From contig NZ_KB899291.1 in NCBI RefSeq assembly GCF_000378145.1, forward strand, positions 1 to 64,000: a DNA stretch of 64,000 nt. The letters run 5' to 3'. The stretch's first letter is position 1, and the number at the start of each line of letters is the position of its first letter. Shown piece after piece: positions 53,259 through 61,304 of the stretch. The translations under genes were made by a program, and so were the position numbers. The stretch is from Saccharibacillus kuerlensis DSM 22868 (lineage in GTDB: Bacteria; Bacillota; Bacilli; Paenibacillales; Paenibacillaceae). A model generated the notes under the pieces. That model was not told the DNA's origin. It did not search any database and saw only the letters and a list, made by a program, of their open reading frames with translations.

Positions 53259-54584
53259 GTGTCCCTTATCAAAGCACCCATTGTTATCCGAAACAGACCG
53301 AAACGTAAATTATCCATGCAGCGTCAGCAGCTGCGCAATGTCACGGTAGAGGGCATCCCGGCGATTGTATTCCAGACTCTTCTTGCTGGTCCCTTTCTGA
53401 CCGGTTATCTGCTGTATCTTGGCGCCAGTGCATCTCAGATAGGTTTTGTACTGGCTATAACGACTTTCGTCAATATTGCTCAGGTAGCCGTCGCTTTTCT
53501 GATCCAGCGCCTTGAAAAAAGAAAGAAATTATTCGTCACTTTCGGCGTTGTACAGCGGCTGATCTGGGGCGTGACCGGTCTTGTTCCATTTTTATTCGAC
53601 CGTTCGCTCTGGGTTGCCGCTTTTATCGTATTGTATGTCGCGGCATTCTTCGCCAATACCGTTGTTACGGTTCTCTGGACGTCGATTGTCAGCGATCTTG
53701 TCCCTCCGGCGGTCAGAGGCCGTTACTTCGGAATGCGCAATACGATTGTCAATGCGGTTGGCAGTGTAACGCTGTTTGTTGGCGGAATTATTCTGGATGC
53801 CAATCCGGGAGGATCGGGCTTTCTGATCCTCTATGCTATTGTATGGACATGCATACTCATTAACATTTTGGTCCTGATCAGATTTCCCGATGTGCCGTTT
53901 GAGCGCTCTGCAGAAACAAAATTTATACCGATGCTGCGCAAGCCGCTGCATGACGTGCCGTTTATCAAGGCGACAGCGTTCCTCTCGTTCTTCCTGCTGC
54001 TGCAGACGATCGTCGTGCCGCTGTACTCCTATGCCATGCTTGATATTCTTGGCTTGAGCTACAAAACGGTATCGACGATGACCGTTGTGCAGACGCTCTG
54101 CATGATGGCCAGTTTCTATGCCTGGGGCAGCCTGAACGCTCGCTTCAGCAGTAAGCAGCTGCTGTATTGGACGCTGCCGATCGTTGCGCTCTCCTGCATG
54201 GCATGGGGGCTTCAGGCCTTTCTGCCCGTTATTGCGGCGTTGGTGATCGTCCATATGCTGCTCGGCGTTGGCATAGGCGGATTTAACCAGCTGTCATTCA
54301 ATTTTATTATTGGGGATACGCCGAAAAGAGAACGTCCGATGTTCACGGCCGTGTACTCGGCGGCTACCGGACTAATGTCGTTCTTCGGACCACTTATCGG
54401 CGGGCAGGTATACGAGTGGATCGCCGATGCGCCGTATTGGATTCAGGCTTACGGCGTACAGATGACGGTCGGAACGCTGCTGCTTGTCTTTTCCGTCACT
54501 GTCGGACGTCCGGTACTGGTTGGACAGCGACTTGGTGCATCGTCGCTGCGCCGTTTGAAGCGACGAAAAGCACTGCGGGCCTGA
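53259..54584 (+). CDS. MFS transporter
   Basis: Up to 441 residues, twelve transmembrane helices, with VRGRYFGMRNTIVNAVGS as loop 2-3 type motif and a Lys/Arg-rich end. The start is uncertain: the GTG at 53259 lies inside the AAGGAGG ribosome site, ATC at 53268 has ideal spacing, and the first clear ATG is at 53316 with a weak site. The substrate is unknown. It follows the kinase gene by 140 bp without a terminator. Confidence 0.82.
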   Translation: MSLIKAPIVIRNRPKRKLSMQRQQLRNVTVEGIPAIVFQTLLAGPFLTGYLLYLGASASQIGFVLAITTFVNIAQVAVAFLIQRLEKRKKLFVTFGVVQRLIWGVTGLVPFLFDRSLWVAAFIVLYVAAFFANTVVTVLWTSIVSDLVPPAVRGRYFGMRNTIVNAVGSVTLFVGGIILDANPGGSGFLILYAIVWTCILINILVLIRFPDVPFERSAETKFIPMLRKPLHDVPFIKATAFLSFFLLLQTIVVPLYSYAMLDILGLSYKTVSTMTVVQTLCMMASFYAWGSLNARFSSKQLLYWTLPIVALSCMAWGLQAFLPVIAALVIVHMLLGVGIGGFNQLSFNFIIGDTPKRERPMFTAVYSAATGLMSFFGPLIGGQVYEWIADAPYWIQAYGVQMTVGTLLLVFSVTVGRPVLVGQRLGASSLRRLKRRKALRA

Positions 54585-54767
54585 CGGGGCTGCCCGTCCG
54601 CATGAATTGGAAGGGTGCACGGGTGCGTCCGCCCTTCGAAGACAGCTTGCTAGATGCCTGTTCACCCCTTAAACTGTCTCTATATGCGAAAAGCAGAAAC
54701 CGCCGTTTCGCCGGCTTCGAACGGGCAAAACGGCGGACAACATTTAAGACGAAAAGGATGGGATATC

Positions 54768-55154
54768 ATGTCGAACACCAAAAAGCCGATCGTCACCGAC
54801 CAAGCGCCGAGTGCAATCGGTCCTTACTCGCAGGCCGTTGCAGCGGGAGGATTTATTTTCGCTTCCGGACAACTCGGATTGGACCCGGTAACGGGCGAAT
54901 TCCCGTCCGGTGTCGAAGCGCAGGCCAAGCAGTCCTTGGAAAACGTACGCGCGCTTCTTGAAGCCGCAGGCAGCAGCCTTGACCGTGTTGTCAAAGCGAC
55001 CGTGTTCCTGAAGGATATGAACGATTTTGCTGCCGCCAACGCTGTATACGGCACGTTCTTCGTTGAACCTTTCCCGGCCCGCAGCACGATCGAAGTGGCG
55101 CGTCTGCCGAAAGATGCCCTGATCGAGATCGAGGTTATCGCTCTGGCCGACTAA
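54768..55154 (+). CDS. ridA: RidA-family enamine/imine deaminase
   Basis: 128 residues; AAAGGATGG upstream. Complete YjgF/RidA signature: QAPSAIGPYSQAV, FASGQLGLDPVTGEF, ENVRALLEAAGSSLDRVVKATVFLKDM and the catalytic Arg in PFPARSTIEVARLPKDALIEIEVIA. It clears reactive 2-aminoacrylate formed by PLP enzymes. Single-gene transcript with its own terminator. Confidence 0.95.
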   Translation: MSNTKKPIVTDQAPSAIGPYSQAVAAGGFIFASGQLGLDPVTGEFPSGVEAQAKQSLENVRALLEAAGSSLDRVVKATVFLKDMNDFAAANAVYGTFFVEPFPARSTIEVARLPKDALIEIEVIALAD

Positions 55155-55190
55155 CGCTTCGCGCGTTCGCCTGCCGATTTCTCCGGCGTC

Positions 55191-55223
55191 AAAAGCCGAC
55201 TGCAGTACGCAGTCGGCTTTTTG
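55191..55223 (+). terminator. ridA terminator
   Basis: AAAGCCGACTG / CAGTCGGCTTT followed by TTG. Confidence 0.85.
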
Positions 55224-55232
55224 CGTTCTCCG

Positions 55233-55358
55233 CAGGACCAGGCGCGGGCTGCCGCCGAAGTCCTGCCCGTATCTCTACAGGACCAGGCGTGCTTTGCCGC
55301 CAAAGTCCTGTCCGTATCTCTACAGGACCAGGCGCGCGCTGCCGCCGAAGTCCTGTCC
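55233..55358. repeat. Three tandem 45-bp repeats
   Basis: Units start at 55233, 55278 and 55323 with CAGGACCAGGCG and contain GCCGCC(G/A)AAGTCCTG; the third is partial. AGGAC and GTCCT in each unit are self-complementary. Period 45 keeps both strands open, but no ribosome site supports coding. Lies in a gene-free gap. Confidence 0.85.
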
Positions 55359-55428
55359 TCCCCTCCTCCAACCGGAGGACGGACCCGTATGGAGAGGGAC
55401 CGCCTTCGAGGCGCGGTCTTCTCCTGCC

Positions 55429-55460
55429 AAAAAGCCGCGCCTCGAAGGGCGCGGCTTTCC
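55429..55460 (-). terminator. Minus-strand terminator beyond the TspO-like gene
   Basis: On the minus strand AAAGCCGCGCC / GGCGCGGCTTTTT. It lies between the 45-bp repeats and palindrome element 2. Confidence 0.7.
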
Positions 55461-55477
55461 CGCGGCGTAACTCCGCA

Positions 55478-55598
55478 GGGGCAAACGTTTGAGGCGAACA
55501 GCGGAGCGGCCGCATCTAAAACCGGGAAATTCCCTCATGACCTGGCTTCAATCCAAATTTCCCGGTTTTAGCGGCGGGTGAGCCCAAACGTTTGCCCC
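55478..55598. repeat. Nested-palindrome intergenic element 2
   Basis: Outer arms GGGGCAAACGTTTG (55478-55491) and its complement (55585-55598); a perfect 16-bp inner stem CTAAAACCGGGAAATT (55516-55531) with 55556-55571; 24-nt loop. Gaps between outer and inner arms are 24 and 13 nt, against 25 and 14 nt in element 1. The core CGGGAAA..TTCC..TTC(G/A)ATCC..TTTCCCG is shared, and three stem pairs differ by compensatory change. It also lies between convergent genes. Confidence 0.8.
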
Positions 55599-55664
55599 TC
55601 CACCGAGCCTGCCGTCCAATCCGCTCCCGTACCCGCGTGCTCCCCAAGGCGAGGTCCCCGCGCC

Positions 55665-56429
55665 TCAGTCCCGATCCGTGAGGGACCGGACGAACATCCA
55701 TAGAGCAAAGACAGCTAAGGCGATCGATGCTACCAGCGCCGTCGTTTGTACAGCCTGAACGGTATCCGACTGTTCGACCGAGATGGCGTACAGTCCCCAA
55801 GCGATGACAAGCGGATAGACGCCGTCGCGGAAGCGGAAACCGATAATAAAGGCCAGCAGCACGGCTGCGATCAGGATTGTTATCGCCCATCCGGTCTCGC
55901 CCAGCCCGACGTCGCCAAAGTCGTACTTGGCGACAAGCGAAGCAATGTTGACAATTGTGGCAACGCTGATCCAGCCCAGATAGAGACTGAACGGCAGCTT
56001 AACGAAGATAATATCCAGCACTTCAAGTCGCTCGTGATCCAATCGTGTCCGCAGATAAATCATAATGAGCGAGACGAGCAGCAGCAGCATAACGACGACG
56101 GACAGTTCGATCAGCAGATAGTGCCAGCAGAACAACCAGGCAATGTTCAACACGCAGCTGATCGCAAACCACGGTCCCGGCGCGGCGGCAGTAGACCGAC
56201 CTTTTCGTTCTGCGTAGAAAGCGTACGCCACGAAACCGAGCAGCAGTAAATAAATAACGGACCAGATTAAGAATGCAAAGCCTGCCGGCGTAAGCAGATT
56301 TTTGTACATGTCCGAGATCTGCCCAGTGTCCCGCCCCCCAAGAGGCAGACTATTGGACAGCAGGTTAACCGCCAGAGCAGCAATTAATAAAATGACGTTC
56401 AACCATTTGTACGGATTTCTTGACGCCAA
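55665..56429 (-). CDS. TspO/MBR-related tryptophan-rich sensory membrane protein
   Basis: 254 residues from a TTG start, 9 nt after AAAGGAG. Seven hydrophobic helices; TPAGFAFLIWSVIYLLLLGF corresponds to the TspO TP-x-W-x-FP-type segment, and WLFCWHYLL and VKLPFSLYLGWISVATIVN match this longer family. Members are thought to sense or bind porphyrins or lipids, unproven here. The palindrome at 56484-56503 lies in its leader. Confidence 0.75.
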   Translation of the reverse strand: MASRNPYKWLNVILLIAALAVNLLSNSLPLGGRDTGQISDMYKNLLTPAGFAFLIWSVIYLLLLGFVAYAFYAERKGRSTAAAPGPWFAISCVLNIAWLFCWHYLLIELSVVVMLLLLVSLIMIYLRTRLDHERLEVLDIIFVKLPFSLYLGWISVATIVNIASLVAKYDFGDVGLGETGWAITILIAAVLLAFIIGFRFRDGVYPLVIAWGLYAISVEQSDTVQAVQTTALVASIALAVFALWMFVRSLTDRD

Positions 56430-56483
56430 TGACGACAGCTCCTTTCGTAAGTAAGTTTGTATTTTGACTCTTCAGATCCTCGA

Positions 56484-56503
56484 AAATGACCAGCAGGTCA
56501 TTT
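56484..56503. promoter_or_regulatory. Palindrome in the TspO-like leader
   Basis: AAATGACC-AGCA-GGTCATTT, a perfect 8-bp inverted repeat just downstream of a TATATT-like -10 on the minus strand. Could be a repressor site; the regulator is unknown. Confidence 0.45.
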
Positions 56504-56601
56504 CATTCACATCCATAATATACCCTATTTGGATACTCGTGCACCTCCTTTCGAAATTTTTGATTGCGAACAGCTGGCAAAAGTGGCATAATCGGTGAAT
56601 A

Positions 56602-56615
56602 AGATAGCGTTTTCA
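56602..56615. promoter_or_regulatory. cre site (CcpA) upstream of the GH31 gene
   Basis: The complement TGAAAACGCTATCT matches every position of the cre consensus TGWAARCGYTWNCW. It lies about 50 bp upstream of the GH31 -35. Carbon catabolite control by CcpA is inferred. Confidence 0.7.
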
Positions 56616-56665
56616 TTCTATTAAAGCAATGCGATCTAGATGATAAATTGAGATGGTTTAGCCTT

Positions 56666-56693
56666 TTGTGCAAACGTTTGCTCAAAATATAAG
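56666..56693 (+). promoter_or_regulatory. GH31 promoter with LacI-type operator
   Basis: TTGTGC (56666-56671), 16-bp spacer, TATAAG (56688-56693). The perfect palindrome GCAAACGTTTGC (56670-56681) overlaps the -35 end and spacer and matches MalR/PurR-type LacI-family operators, suiting an alpha-glucosidase induced by maltose-type sugars. Confidence 0.7.
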
Positions 56694-56844
56694 CGAAAAG
56701 CGATGAGAGTATTCGTTCAGATCTCAAAATAACGGTGAATAGGAGAACATAGCCGGCATTTACCGAAAAAGCAACACCGAAAACATACCGTCTCAATATC
56801 CGACTCGCGGATAGAGACAGGTTTTACAAGGAGCTGAGGCAGAT

Positions 56845-59286
56845 ATGGATACAAGTGAAGCGATACATCCCGACCGAGTAGGACCGATCGTGGTACAAGA
56901 AGCCTGGGGGACAATTGGCAGGGCGAGAGCGCTGGATCATATGAACGGTGTATACGTGCTCCGGGGAGAGCGCGCATCGCTGGCGTTCGTTTTTTTGGAA
57001 GAGAAAGTTTTTCGAATGAAAATGTTCATGGGCAGAGAAGTCGATCTATCGACAACGATTGCCGTGCTGCCGCGCAAAGGTGAGCCGCTTCAGGCGGAAG
57101 TGGAAGAAACAGAGCGGTCGTGGAAGCTGAGCTGCGGCGAGCTGGTGCTTGAGATTGAAAAGAAAACTTCTGCGCTGTCCGTATTCGACCGCGAGGAACG
57201 TATGATTGCCCGGCAGAATACGGTGAGCTGGAATCCTCGAGGTGCAGTCCATTCCGTTTACGATATGCCGGGCGACTCTCACTTTTACGGATTGGGAGAG
57301 AAGGCCAGCTTCCTCGACAAGAAAGGCGAACGCTACACAATGTGGAACACTGACGTATATGCGCCTCATATGCCGGAGATCGAAGCGCTGTATGAGTCGA
57401 TTCCGCTGCTGGTGCATATGCACGGCAAATGTTCTTACGGAATTTTCCTCGATAATCCGGGCCGCACCGATTTCGATATGCGTTCGCATGGTATTTCGTA
57501 TACAATAGGCTGCTCGACGGGCGATTATGATATCTACTTCGTCTATGGACCGGCGCTGAAGGAAGTTGTACGGGGGTATACCGGGCTGACCGGAAGGATT
57601 GCGCTTCCGCCCAAATGGGCGCTCGGTTATCATCAATCGCGTTACAGCTATATGGATCAGAGTGAAGTGCTGCATCTGGCAAGAACGTTCCGGGAAAAAG
57701 AAATTCCGTGCGACGTGATCTACCTGGATATTCACTATATGGACGAGTATCGGGTATTCACGTTCGATCCTGTGCGGTTTCCCGATCCCGAGGGGATGAT
57801 GGCCGAACTGAAATCATTGGGCATCCGTATTGTTCCAATTGTTGATCCCGGTGTGAAAAAAGATCCGAAATATGCCGTTTACCGCGAGGGCGTAGAAAAA
57901 GGCTATTTCAGCCGAAAGCTTGAAGGTGATATTTTCTTCGGAGACGTTTGGCCGGGTACCAGCGCATTTCCGGATTTCACAGACGACAAAGCCGCCGAAT
58001 GGTGGGGCAATATGCATAAATATTATACGGATATGGGTATTCCCGGTATCTGGAACGATATGAACGAACCGGCCGTATTCAACAATTCCAAAACGATGGA
58101 TCTTGACGTAATGCACGGTAATAATGGCAATCCGAAAACGCATGAAGAGCTGCATAATCTATACGGCATGCTGATGTCCAAGGCGACCTACGAAGGATTA
58201 AAGCGCAATATGGACGGTCAGCGGCCGTTCGTCCTGACGCGTGCCGGATATTCCGGCATTCAACGCTATGCGGCTGTCTGGACAGGCGACAACCGCAGTT
58301 TCTGGGAACATATGGCGCTCGCCATGCCGATGGTGCTTAACATGGGATTGTCAGGTCTTGCCTTCTCGGGACCGGATATTGGCGGCTTCGCGCATCATAC
58401 GTCGGCCGAACTGCTTGTGCGCTGGACACAGATGGGCGTGCTTTTCCCTTACTGCCGCAATCACTCGTCGATCGGAACGATGCGTCAGGAACCTTGGTCG
58501 TTCGGGCCGGAGATTGAAAGCATTCTGCGCGAATATATCGGTCTGCGTTATCGCTGGATGCCGCATCTGTACAATTTGTTCCACGAGGCAGCTGAAACAG
58601 GACTTCCGCCAATGAGACCGCTTCTGCTGGAATATCAGGATGATCCCAACGTGACCAACCTGTGCGATCAATTCCTGGTGGGCAGTGATGTACTGGCGGC
58701 ACCGATCTATCGTCCGAACACGGAGCACCGTGCCGTCTATCTGCCGGAAGGGCAGTGGATCGATTATTGGAGCGGCGAGATCCTGGAAGGGGGACGCCAT
58801 ATTCTGGCCCATGCACCGCTCAGCGTTATGCCTCTATATATTCGCGCGGGCGCGGTAATTGCCGAAGGTTCGCCGAAGCTGTATGCGGATGATCGGAGTG
58901 ACGAGACATTGACGCTGCGTGTGTATGGAGCGAAAGCAGAGGCCGGATTCCATGCGTCGTACAGCCTTTATGAAGATGACGGTGCAAGTTTCGATTACGT
59001 CAGCGGCGTCTCTTCAATGATTCGATTCGAGCTGCGCGGTGGGGAAAATGAATTGGAGCTGAGTTATCGTTACGAAAGGCACGGCTACACCGCCAATCGC
59101 AATCTGGTCCGCTTTGCACTCGTCTGCACGGCATTCAAGCCGGCGGAGATCGAGGGTTTGAAAGAACTGAATCCGGAAGAAGCGGAGCACGGACAGGAAG
59201 GTTGGTATATCGACAGACAGACCGGGGGCTTGGTTCTCCAGATTCAGGATAGAACCCAAGGAGCGACATTCAAGCTAAAAGGATAA
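56845..59286 (+). CDS. GH31 alpha-glucosidase
   Basis: 813 residues. N-terminal beta-sandwich with GLGEKASFLDKKGERYTMWNTD (substrate-shaping loop), (beta/alpha)8 barrel with PPKWALGYHQSRYSY, CDVIYLDIHYMD and nucleophile Asp405 in GIWNDMNEPAVF; WTGDNRSFWEH carries the acid/base region and GFAHHTSAELLVRW follows. C-terminal beta domains complete the family length. It hydrolyses terminal alpha-glucosides, probably in the cytoplasm because no signal peptide is seen. GGAG lies about 12 nt before the ATG. Promoter carries cre and LacI-type sites. Confidence 0.92.
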   Translation: MDTSEAIHPDRVGPIVVQEAWGTIGRARALDHMNGVYVLRGERASLAFVFLEEKVFRMKMFMGREVDLSTTIAVLPRKGEPLQAEVEETERSWKLSCGELVLEIEKKTSALSVFDREERMIARQNTVSWNPRGAVHSVYDMPGDSHFYGLGEKASFLDKKGERYTMWNTDVYAPHMPEIEALYESIPLLVHMHGKCSYGIFLDNPGRTDFDMRSHGISYTIGCSTGDYDIYFVYGPALKEVVRGYTGLTGRIALPPKWALGYHQSRYSYMDQSEVLHLARTFREKEIPCDVIYLDIHYMDEYRVFTFDPVRFPDPEGMMAELKSLGIRIVPIVDPGVKKDPKYAVYREGVEKGYFSRKLEGDIFFGDVWPGTSAFPDFTDDKAAEWWGNMHKYYTDMGIPGIWNDMNEPAVFNNSKTMDLDVMHGNNGNPKTHEELHNLYGMLMSKATYEGLKRNMDGQRPFVLTRAGYSGIQRYAAVWTGDNRSFWEHMALAMPMVLNMGLSGLAFSGPDIGGFAHHTSAELLVRWTQMGVLFPYCRNHSSIGTMRQEPWSFGPEIESILREYIGLRYRWMPHLYNLFHEAAETGLPPMRPLLLEYQDDPNVTNLCDQFLVGSDVLAAPIYRPNTEHRAVYLPEGQWIDYWSGEILEGGRHILAHAPLSVMPLYIRAGAVIAEGSPKLYADDRSDETLTLRVYGAKAEAGFHASYSLYEDDGASFDYVSGVSSMIRFELRGGENELELSYRYERHGYTANRNLVRFALVCTAFKPAEIEGLKELNPEEAEHGQEGWYIDRQTGGLVLQIQDRTQGATFKLKG

Positions 59287-59404
59287 AATACGGATAGCAA
59301 ACAGCATAATTAAGGTCGAAAGCGGTCCATCCGGGCCGTTTTCGGCTTTTTCGATATAATAGAAGGAAGCACGGATAAACGCGAAGCGGGAGCTGAAGAA
59401 AGAT

Positions 59405-59911
59405 ATGTGGAAAATCATTGAGGCATACGACCAAATTAATGCGTGGATCCGGGCGAGCGAAGGAAGCTTTATTGAGCTTGAGAACGGAGAACCGTACCGA
59501 TTTTCCAGACGCCGAACTTTTTCGGGAAAAGAGTTGGAGGCGTTCGAACGGAGTTCGGGACTTGAGCTGCCGGCCGAATATAAACGTCTGCTGATCGGAG
59601 TGGGAGCGGTCGAGCTGTTCGCAGGGCCGCTTAGCGGAGGAATTGAAATTCTGGGTCCCGACGAAATTGCGGACTTCTCGAAAAAAGTATTCGACGGTTA
59701 CGGGAAGAACCCCTATCCCGAACTGCTGCTTGGCGTGTCGATCCCTAAGTTCGGTTCATTCGGTGGATTCAGACCGGGCAGGGAACGCCATGAACGGTAC
59801 GGCGTTTTTCATTCCGAAATATCGCCTGAGCAATGGATGGAAACTTGCAGTTTCACAGCGTTCGACGATTGGATCGTCAAGCTGGTAGAGAGCCGCGGAG
59901 CTGTTATCTGA
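59405..59911 (+). CDS. SMI1/KNR4 (SUKH) family protein
   Basis: 168 residues. GKELEAFERSSGLELPAEYKRLLIGVGAVELFAGPLSGGIEILGPDEIADFS is the SMI1/KNR4 core. Members often serve as immunity proteins for contact-dependent or polymorphic toxins, but no toxin gene is adjacent, so it may be an orphan immunity or a housekeeping member. GGAG lies 12 nt before the ATG. Confidence 0.8.
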   Translation: MWKIIEAYDQINAWIRASEGSFIELENGEPYRFSRRRTFSGKELEAFERSSGLELPAEYKRLLIGVGAVELFAGPLSGGIEILGPDEIADFSKKVFDGYGKNPYPELLLGVSIPKFGSFGGFRPGRERHERYGVFHSEISPEQWMETCSFTAFDDWIVKLVESRGAVI

Positions 59912-59940
59912 GAAGCTGCCAGTCCTATTGAACGGCAGAT

Positions 59941-59975
59941 AAAAAAACCGAACGCGCAATGCGTTCGGCTTTTTT
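59941..59975. terminator. Bidirectional terminator
   Basis: AAAAAACCGAACGC / GCGTTCGG.TTTTTT between convergent genes. Confidence 0.85.
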
Positions 59976-60450
59976 ATATTTCGGGCTTGCGGTAAATCAA
60001 GAAGTATAGGAATAATACGCCCATAGCCAGCTTGAAGCGCTTTTCGGCAGCAACTTTTCTTCCGGCGAGAAAACGTTCGGCATCCGAAGGCTCGACTCCG
60101 CTTTGCAGCGCGAGCGTTTCTGCGGTAAAGCCGAAGCTCTCCGATAGGCCCTGCATAATCGCTTTGAGACGTTCCTCGGGCAGAATTTGCGGCGTATTAA
60201 TACCCATACCGAGAAAAGCGATCAGATCGAACGCAGCGGAGCGCTTCCCGGCATCTATATGTTCCAGATCGGTATCGCCGCTCAGATAGGCTTCCCAATC
60301 GTCCCGGCCGATTGCGGTGAGTCGCTCTAACGATTCGTAAGAGATTTTGTACGTGTCCATGGCCCGATGAAGCAGATCGACACTGCCGATAGTGTCATGG
60401 GGAAGCGGTTCTTCGTCTATTTCGATGATGCGCTTGCGATTTTCGTTCAT
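59974..60450 (-). CDS. Helical protein with two HTH-like repeats, unknown function
   Basis: 158 residues; AAGGAGG 8 nt before the ATG. Two helix-turn-helix-like units occur: ISYESLERLTAIGRDDWEAYLSGD (about 33-56) and FTAETLALQSGVEPSDAERFLAGR (about 113-136), separated by a hydrophobic helix. A C-terminal hydrophobic stretch (MGVLFLYFLIYR) follows. It may bind DNA or protein. No named family is confidently assigned. Confidence 0.6.
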   Translation of the reverse strand: MNENRKRIIEIDEEPLPHDTIGSVDLLHRAMDTYKISYESLERLTAIGRDDWEAYLSGDTDLEHIDAGKRSAAFDLIAFLGMGINTPQILPEERLKAIMQGLSESFGFTAETLALQSGVEPSDAERFLAGRKVAAEKRFKLAMGVLFLYFLIYRKPEI

Positions 60451-60604
60451 GGCAGGAGCCTCCTTGCAAAAAATAGAATAAATTAGAATGAAAATGAGGC
60501 AGACAACCCCATTATACACCAGTCGGGCCGGAGACTCTCAAATGCTGGAAAGGAACAGAAGACAAGAAAAGTTCAACAAAGAAGTTCAACAAAGAAGTTC
60601 GATA

Positions 60605-60634
60605 AACAAGCTGAGCGAAAGCGCTCAGCTTGTT
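60605..60634. terminator. Hairpin 3' of the AraC-like pseudogene
   Basis: AACAAGCTGAGC / GCTCAGCTTGTT, perfect 12-bp stem. A 13-bp direct repeat (AAGTTCAACAAAG) precedes it at about 60568-60595. Confidence 0.65.
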
Positions 60635-60889
60635 GGGATAACCGGAATCCACAGCTCATTTCGGTGCTCCTCGGGAGGGAGGTAACATTCAACGGCCGGA
60701 AGGTCTACCAGTTCCTCAAATGCCTGCTCCGTATTCAAAGTATGGACTTCCGTGACAAAGGCGAACATGTGCTGAAAATGCTGGGCCGGACAGCAGACAG
60801 CTCTTGCCGCTGCGGTATACGAAATTCTCCTTGGCCAAGCGTGTCTCAATATAATCGAAAGCCGCATTCATACGGTTCATCCAATCCAT
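60625..60889 (-). pseudogene. Degraded AraC-family regulator with GyrI-like effector end
   Basis: A start with ribosome site (AGGAAGGA, ATG at 60889) reads MDWMNRMNAAFDYIETRLAKENF, the AraC HTH opening. The frame then shifts to ISYTAAARAVCCPAQHFQHMFAFVTEV, the HTH continuation, and jumps to VDLPAVECYLPPEEHRNELWIPV, the end of a GyrI-like effector domain. The second HTH helix pair and most of the effector domain are deleted. Clearly non-functional as a regulator. Confidence 0.75.
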
Positions 60890-61304
60890 CCCATCTGTCC
60901 TTCCTATACCGGCTTGTCGCAGGCTGCATTCAGTCGATTGAAGTACGCTTTCCGCGCAGCTGTTTGGCGAGGCGAGCTCCACTTGTCTCCCGGTTCTTTC
61001 ATTTCCAGCATAATCGGTCCTGAACATACGAGTCTTGCAGAACATGCACTGTTTTTGCAAGGTTCCGCTTTCGAGAAGGCGTTTGAAACGTGTATTTTCT
61101 TTTGTGTATTCTGTGTTTAGTCTTTTTATCTTGAAGCGGAGCTGTCGATCCGGTCAAGTTTTTTTGCCGAAAAAACGGGACGGTATATGGATTGTCTTGC
61201 AGAATCAGTCGAAAAAATGACGAATATCGTTTAGAATGGGGAGAAGGGCAATTTTGGCTTATTTTTGATTTTGCATAAAAAAGCGGACAAGACGGGGGAC
61301 AAAC
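60890..61304. other. Intergenic region upstream of the SNF2 gene
   Basis: No supported gene. AT-rich at about 61080-61290 with poly-T tracts; the SNF2 promoter should lie here, but no clear -35/-10 pair was identified. Long minus-strand frames entering from the helicase gene are antisense shadows. Confidence 0.5.

Noticed and set aside
55189-55571. Open frames on both strands through the 45-bp repeats and element 2
   Set aside because: Openness follows from period 45 and high GC; no ribosome site, no family, and it crosses terminators and the palindrome.
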